17,214 nt of DNA. It comes from Methanomethylophilus sp963631655. GTDB lineage: Archaea > Thermoplasmatota > Thermoplasmata > Methanomassiliicoccales > Methanomethylophilaceae. Below are positions 13,291-17,214 of the stretch, piece after piece. The stretch is taken from the NCBI GenBank assembly GCA_963631655.1, contig CAVGRR010000034.1, positions 1 to 17,214 on the forward strand, in the 5' to 3' direction. How positions within the stretch are numbered: the stretch's first letter is position 1; every line of letters begins with the position of its first letter. The translations under genes and the position numbers were made by a program. Below the pieces are notes generated by a model. That model was not told the DNA's origin. It saw only the letters and a program-made list of their open reading frames with translations, and made no database searches.

Positions 13291-14154
13291 TCACTCCTTT
13301 CCCATCAGTCTGTCAGCGACCTCTTTTGCCTTTTCCTTCCTGTTCTCCACAGGGAACGTGATGTCCAGACGGACCGGCGGGGAGTTCACGAAGGAGACCG
13401 CCAGTATGCGCATCTCATCATCGTTGATCTCGGCATTGACCCCGATGGGGGACGAACAGCCGGCGTTCATGTATCTGAGCACATCGCGTTCGGTCTCGAC
13501 TTCCATCCTTGTCTTGGGGTCGTCCAATGCCTTGAGAAGTTCTATGGTCTCCTTGTCGTCGGAACGGCATTCCACCGCGATGGCACCCTGACCTGCGGCG
13601 GGAATGAACTTTTCTTTTGAGATGGGATGAACGTTTTCTGAAATACCCAGACGGTCCAATCCTGCCTTCGCCATGATGATGGCGGAGTACTCTCCGGCCT
13701 CGAGTTTGGCGAGGCGGGTGTTCATGTTCCCTCTGAGCGGTTTGAGTCTGATGTTGGCGCGGGTGGTCTTCACCATCCACTCCCTTCTGACCGAGGATGT
13801 TCCCAAAATGGTCCCGCAGATCAGGTTTTCATAGGCCACGGGGATGCATGCGTCCCGGACATCCGCCCTCGGAAGGACGGCGGCCACGGTTATGCGGGGA
13901 TCGGTGACAACAGGGATGTCCTTGAGGGAATTCACTGTCACGTCCACTTTTCCTGAAATGAGGGCCTCATCGAGTTCGCGGACGAAGACACCGGACCCGC
14001 CCATGTCCTTGAGGTGGGTCTTCAGGTCGACATCGCCTGTGGAGGTGATACCCTGTATCTCGCAGGCGATCCCGGGGTATCTCTTCTCGAAACGTTTCTT
14101 GAATTCCAGTGTCTGGGTCATTGCAAGGGCGCTTTCCCTGGTGCCCGCGATCAT
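13291..14154 (-). CDS. hemC: Hydroxymethylbilane synthase (porphobilinogen deaminase)
   Basis: This enzyme polymerises four porphobilinogens into hydroxymethylbilane, using a covalently bound dipyrromethane cofactor. The product is 287 residues, at the short end for the family. Motifs are AGTRESALAMTQT at the N-terminus, GVFVRELDEAL, the catalytic aspartate D79 in VNSLKDIP, LGTSSVRRE, RGNMNTRLAKL, AAGQGAIAVECR and the cofactor-attachment cysteine C233 in NAGCSSPIG. The usual VHSLKD motif has Asn instead of His here, which is unusual. The ATG at 14154 overlaps the hemL stop (ATGA, 14151-14154), with GGTGA seven bases upstream inside hemL. Stop TGA. Confidence 0.94.
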   Translation of the reverse strand: MIAGTRESALAMTQTLEFKKRFEKRYPGIACEIQGITSTGDVDLKTHLKDMGGSGVFVRELDEALISGKVDVTVNSLKDIPVVTDPRITVAAVLPRADVRDACIPVAYENLICGTILGTSSVRREWMVKTTRANIRLKPLRGNMNTRLAKLEAGEYSAIIMAKAGLDRLGISENVHPISKEKFIPAAGQGAIAVECRSDDKETIELLKALDDPKTRMEVETERDVLRYMNAGCSSPIGVNAEINDDEMRILAVSFVNSPPVRLDITFPVENRKEKAKEVADRLMGKE

Positions 14155-15428
14155 TCCTTCTTCACCTTCTTCAGATAGCCTTCAAAGGTACGGGAGATCT
14201 TGCTGCAGGCATCTTCATCATGTGCGATGGAGAGGAAATCCACCTCCAGTGCACCGGGGGGAAGATACACGCCGTGTTTCAGCATGTAATGGAACATGTC
14301 CATGTAACGGGCCCTGTCGGTCTGACCCGCCTCTGCACCGCATGTTGCTTCGTCAATTCCGAAGAACACGGAGAACATCGATCCGATGTTCTGTATGCAT
14401 CCGCGGACGCCGCTGTCCTCCAGAATATCCTTGAGACCTTTCACGAGGTCGTTGGCGGTCTTTTCGAGGACGTCGTATCTGCCTTTTTCAGCCATCAGTT
14501 CGATGGTGCTGAGTCCGGCGACGGCGGTGACGGGGTTTCCGGAGAAGGTACCTGCCACATACACCTGTCCTTCGGGGGCCACATTCCTCATGATCTTCTC
14601 TTTTCCCATGAAAGCGCCGGCAGGGTAGCCTCCGCCGATGATCTTTCCCATGGTGGTCAGGTCGGGGGTGACGCCGAAGCGGCCCTGTGCGCTGTGTGCT
14701 CCGAGCCTGAATCCGGTGATGACCTCGTCGAAGATCAGAAGGACGTTGTGTTCCTCGGTGATCTTCCTCATATCCTGAAGATATCCTTTCTTCGGGGGGA
14801 TGACACCCATGTTGCCCATCACGGGTTCCATGATGATGGCGGCGACATCCTCGTTCTTATCCAACAGAGATTCAAAAGACCCAGCATCGTTGAATTCGAC
14901 CACATAGGTGTTCTTCACATCGTCGTCTGGAATACCCAATGAACCGGGAACGGATTTGACGGATCCGGAACCGGCACCCACCAGAACGGTGTTGTGCGCC
15001 CCGTGGAATCCTCCGTTGAGTTTCACGATCCCGTTCTTTCCGGTATATCCCCTGGCGAGACGGATGGCATGCATGGTGGCCTCGGTACCGGAGTTGGCGA
15101 GCCTGCACATCTCAGCGCAGGGAACGGCGGAGGTGATCTTCTCCAGCAGTTTCAGTTCGGGCATGGACGGGGCTCCGAACACGCTTCCGTACTTGGTCTG
15201 GTCCCTGACGGCCTTGGCGACCCTGGGGTGGGCGTGTCCTGCGATGAGGGGACCGTATGCCATGCACAGGTCCACATACTCGTTGCCGTCGATGTCGGTG
15301 ATCATACAGCCGGATCCGCTGTCCATCACGATGGGATACGGATCGAACGCCCTGACGGGACTGGAAACTCCGCCGGGGGTGAGCTTTCTGAACTCCTCGC
15401 ATTCGTCGCGGGAATTGTCCGTGTTCAT
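14151..15428 (-). CDS. hemL: Glutamate-1-semialdehyde 2,1-aminomutase
   Basis: This PLP enzyme converts glutamate-1-semialdehyde to 5-aminolevulinate, the second step of the C5 pathway. The product is 425 residues, the normal length for HemL. Motifs are LTPGGVSSPVRAF at the N-terminus, RLANSGTEATMHAIRLARG (phosphate-binding), GGFHGAHN, EPVMGNMGVIPP, LLIFDEVITGFR (D234/E235) and the PLP lysine K262 in TMGKIIGGGYPAGAFMG. The frame is open upstream to 15545, but that part lies within hemB. ATG 15428 is chosen because it overlaps the hemB stop (ATGA, 15425-15428), has GAGGT about seven bases upstream and matches the family N-terminus. It acts directly on the HemA product encoded two genes upstream. 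Confidence 0.95.
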   Translation of the reverse strand: MNTDNSRDECEEFRKLTPGGVSSPVRAFDPYPIVMDSGSGCMITDIDGNEYVDLCMAYGPLIAGHAHPRVAKAVRDQTKYGSVFGAPSMPELKLLEKITSAVPCAEMCRLANSGTEATMHAIRLARGYTGKNGIVKLNGGFHGAHNTVLVGAGSGSVKSVPGSLGIPDDDVKNTYVVEFNDAGSFESLLDKNEDVAAIIMEPVMGNMGVIPPKKGYLQDMRKITEEHNVLLIFDEVITGFRLGAHSAQGRFGVTPDLTTMGKIIGGGYPAGAFMGKEKIMRNVAPEGQVYVAGTFSGNPVTAVAGLSTIELMAEKGRYDVLEKTANDLVKGLKDILEDSGVRGCIQNIGSMFSVFFGIDEATCGAEAGQTDRARYMDMFHYMLKHGVYLPPGALEVDFLSIAHDEDACSKISRTFEGYLKKVKKE

Positions 15429-16402
15429 TCGGACGACCTCAGGAGTCTGCACACATCGCGTGCGTAGTAGGTGATGATCATATCTGCACCGGCGCGTTTG
15501 ATGCCCAGGAGGGACTCCATCATCACTTTCTTCTCGTCGATCCATCCGTTGATGGCCGCCGCCTTGATCATGGCGTATTCTCCGGAGACCTGGTATGCGC
15601 AGATGGGCAGGTCGAATCTGTCAGCTGTCTCCCTCACGATGTCGAGGTAGGGTCCGGCGGGCTTGACCATGATGATGTCCGCCCCTTCCATGATATCCTC
15701 TTCGATCTCACGTATCGCTTCTCTGCGGTTGGCGGGGTCCATCTGGTACTGCGAACGGTCTCCTTTGCCGGGTGCGCTGCAGGCGATGTCCCTGAAAGGT
15801 CCGTAATATGCGCTCTTGTACTTCGCGCTGTAGGCCATGATAGGGACGTTGATGAAACCTGCCTCATCGAGGGCGTCCCTGATGGCGGCTATCTGACCAT
15901 CCATCATTCCGCTCGGGGCGATCATGTCCGCACCCGCGGCCACCTGGGACACTGCGATCTTGCCGTAGAGTTCCAGGGTCCTGTCGTTGTTGACGTATCC
16001 GTCATCATCGAGGACACCGCAGTGTCCGTGGTCGGTGTATTCGCACATGCAGAGGTCGGCGATGACCAATAGGTTCGAATTCGCCTTGAGTCCCCTGATG
16101 GCCTGCTGCACGACCCCGTTCTCTGCGTATGCCTGCGATCCGCAGCAGTCCTTTGTTCCGGGAACCCCGAACACGATGACCGATCTGACGCCGTCGGATT
16201 CGATCTCCGAAGCTATTTTGTCATAATCCGAGAGAGGATAGGTGGGGACGCCGGGCATGGAGTCCGTCATCTTCCTGCTCTTGAGGTTCTCATCGAAGAA
16301 TATTGGGAGGATGAGGTCTGCCGGAGACAGCTCGGTCTCGCGGACAAGGTCTCTGATATTACTGTTCAGTCTGAGCCTTCTGGATCTGTTCTGTGGGAAC
16401 AT
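15425..16402 (-). CDS. hemB: Delta-aminolevulinic acid dehydratase (porphobilinogen synthase)
   Basis: HemB condenses two 5-aminolevulinates into porphobilinogen. The product is 325 residues from the chosen start. MFPQNRSRRLRLN and RDLVRETELSP form the typical N-terminus. The zinc-type active site is seen in ADLCMCEYTDHGHCG (C118, C120, C128). The two active-site lysines are K194 in AYSAKYKSAYYGPFR and K247 in IIMVKPAGPYLD, the latter forming the Schiff base. The frame extends upstream to a GTG at 16429 and an ATG at 16423; ATG 16402 is preferred because family members start at or near MFP and AGTGA lies five bases upstream. Even so, the gene overlaps the end of hemA by 44 bases. It overlaps hemL by four bases. 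Confidence 0.93.
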   Translation of the reverse strand: MFPQNRSRRLRLNSNIRDLVRETELSPADLILPIFFDENLKSRKMTDSMPGVPTYPLSDYDKIASEIESDGVRSVIVFGVPGTKDCCGSQAYAENGVVQQAIRGLKANSNLLVIADLCMCEYTDHGHCGVLDDDGYVNNDRTLELYGKIAVSQVAAGADMIAPSGMMDGQIAAIRDALDEAGFINVPIMAYSAKYKSAYYGPFRDIACSAPGKGDRSQYQMDPANRREAIREIEEDIMEGADIIMVKPAGPYLDIVRETADRFDLPICAYQVSGEYAMIKAAAINGWIDEKKVMMESLLGIKRAGADMIITYYARDVCRLLRSSE

Positions 16403-17214
16403 CTGCTTCACTTCTTTCTTCATTGACACCGAAAATGAATCTGGCGGCCTCCAGGACGTCGGTGTCCTCGTCCAGGGCGGCCTTTCTGAGATTTTTGATT
16501 ATCTCTGAGCTGATCTTGCTGGTGATGGCATGGGTGAGGTTGTCTATCAGTTCATCGGAGAGGGTATGGTCGCAGTACTTCATGGCCTTGACGACCTCTG
16601 CGGTACGGATTTCCTCGAAATCCAATGCCATCTTGCGGATGATCGCGTCGGCGGCGTTGGTCTTCTGTTCTTTCTCCATCCGGACAAGTTCCTCGCGGAT
16701 GATCTTCTCCGCCTTGGAGATCTCCTTGGTCCTGCGGGCCACGTTCTCCGCCGCGATGGCATCCAATGAGGCCATGGTCCTCAGAGATACACCGGGTGTC
16801 TTCTCCACATCCGGATTCACGTTTGTGGGCACTGAGACATCGATGATGAGAAGAGGTCTGTCCGGCCTCGTGCTCATCGCGCGGGAGACAATCTCGTTCC
16901 CGAGGATGTTGTGTTTCGCTGAAGTCGCAACAAGGACAAGATCGCTCTTGCTGATGATCTCCTCGAGACGGTCGAATCCGATGGCGGTACCTTCCAATTC
17001 CTTGGCGAGTTCTTTCGCCCTCTCGAAGGTACGGTTGGAGACGATGACGGTCCTGGGACCTTTGCCTGCGAGGTTCTTGGCAATCACACCCGCCATGTCA
17101 CCGGCACCGATGATGGCGATGTTCATATCCTTCAGGGAACCGATCCTCTCCTCAGCGAGTTCGATGGCGGCATAACCCACCGAAACCGCCCCTTTGTTCA
17201 GTTCGGTCTCGGTC
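16359..17214 (-). CDS. hemA: Glutamyl-tRNA reductase, N-terminus cut by the window edge
   Basis: HemA reduces the glutamate of Glu-tRNA(Glu) to glutamate-1-semialdehyde with NADPH, the first and usually rate-limiting step of the C5 route. Only the last 284 or so residues are present. The frame stays open through 17214, reading TETELNKGAVSVGYAAIELA, which matches the end of the catalytic domain. The GTG at 17180 is therefore an internal valine, not a start. The NADPH Rossmann domain follows (NIAIIGAGDMAGVIAKNLAG), with TVIVSNRT, DLVLVATSAKH and LLIIDVSVPTNVNPDV. The C-terminal helical dimerisation domain ends EERSEADVPTEQIQKAQTEQ. The catalytic cysteine would lie outside the window. It stops with TAA, the only non-TGA stop seen, inside hemB. 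It is the most upstream visible gene of the operon. Confidence 0.94.
   Translation of the reverse strand, partial: TETELNKGAVSVGYAAIELAEERIGSLKDMNIAIIGAGDMAGVIAKNLAGKGPRTVIVSNRTFERAKELAKELEGTAIGFDRLEEIISKSDLVLVATSAKHNILGNEIVSRAMSTRPDRPLLIIDVSVPTNVNPDVEKTPGVSLRTMASLDAIAAENVARRTKEISKAEKIIREELVRMEKEQKTNAADAIIRKMALDFEEIRTAEVVKAMKYCDHTLSDELIDNLTHAITSKISSEIIKNLRKAALDEDTDVLEAARFIFGVNEERSEADVPTEQIQKAQTEQ

Noticed and set aside
15429..15545. Upstream extension of hemL by 39 codons
   Set aside because: It lies inside the hemB coding region in another frame and adds residues unlike HemL. ATG 15428 overlaps the hemB stop and has a ribosome binding site.

Overview
The window looks like a stretch of core archaeal chromosome, most likely from a methanogen of the class Thermoplasmata, order Methanomassiliicoccales, or a close relative. 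Domain-level evidence is strong: both subunits of DNA topoisomerase VI, a class I lysyl-tRNA synthetase, a DRG-type GTPase with a TGS domain, a Sec61-beta subunit, the C5 (glutamyl-tRNA) tetrapyrrole route, and TATA boxes about 25 bases ahead of start codons. The order-level guess is inference. It rests on the gene content, the GC-rich coding style, the BspA-like surface protein and the complete absence of TAG stop codons (every stop is TGA except one TAA), which fits a lineage that decodes UAG as pyrrolysine.

Layout. Positions 1-195 hold the possible 3' tail of an unidentified gene and an AT-rich spacer. A short secG/Sec61-beta gene (minus) and lysS (plus) are divergent, each with its own TATA box. 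A hairpin terminator separates lysS from a minus-strand BspA-like leucine-rich-repeat surface protein. That gene is divergent from a YczE/YitT-like membrane protein (plus). Next comes a minus-strand group: fpg (formamidopyrimidine-DNA glycosylase), an unrecognised four-helix membrane protein with two zinc ribbons, then top6B and top6A overlapping by ATGA. On the plus strand follow the DRG GTPase and a NimA-like flavoprotein. From 11770 to the right edge runs a minus-strand tetrapyrrole operon, hemA-hemB-hemL-hemC-cobA-hemD, with hemA cut by the window edge.

How the genes work together. The hem/cobA operon converts glutamyl-tRNA to uroporphyrinogen III and then to precorrin-2. In a methanogen this would feed coenzyme F430, corrinoids and sirohaem rather than haem. 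Topoisomerase VI subunits A and B form one enzyme. The remaining genes are largely housekeeping singletons.

Expression signals are unusually clear. First genes of transcripts mostly have a TATA box centred 24-28 bases from the start codon and no leader, whereas genes inside operons have GGTGA/GGAG-type ribosome binding sites and often overlap by ATGA. No tRNA, rRNA, CRISPR array, insertion sequence or integrase was seen, and no gene-free gap exceeds 300 bases. The least-described items are the zinc-ribbon membrane protein and the BspA-like protein. I do not see a clearly novel multi-gene system here.
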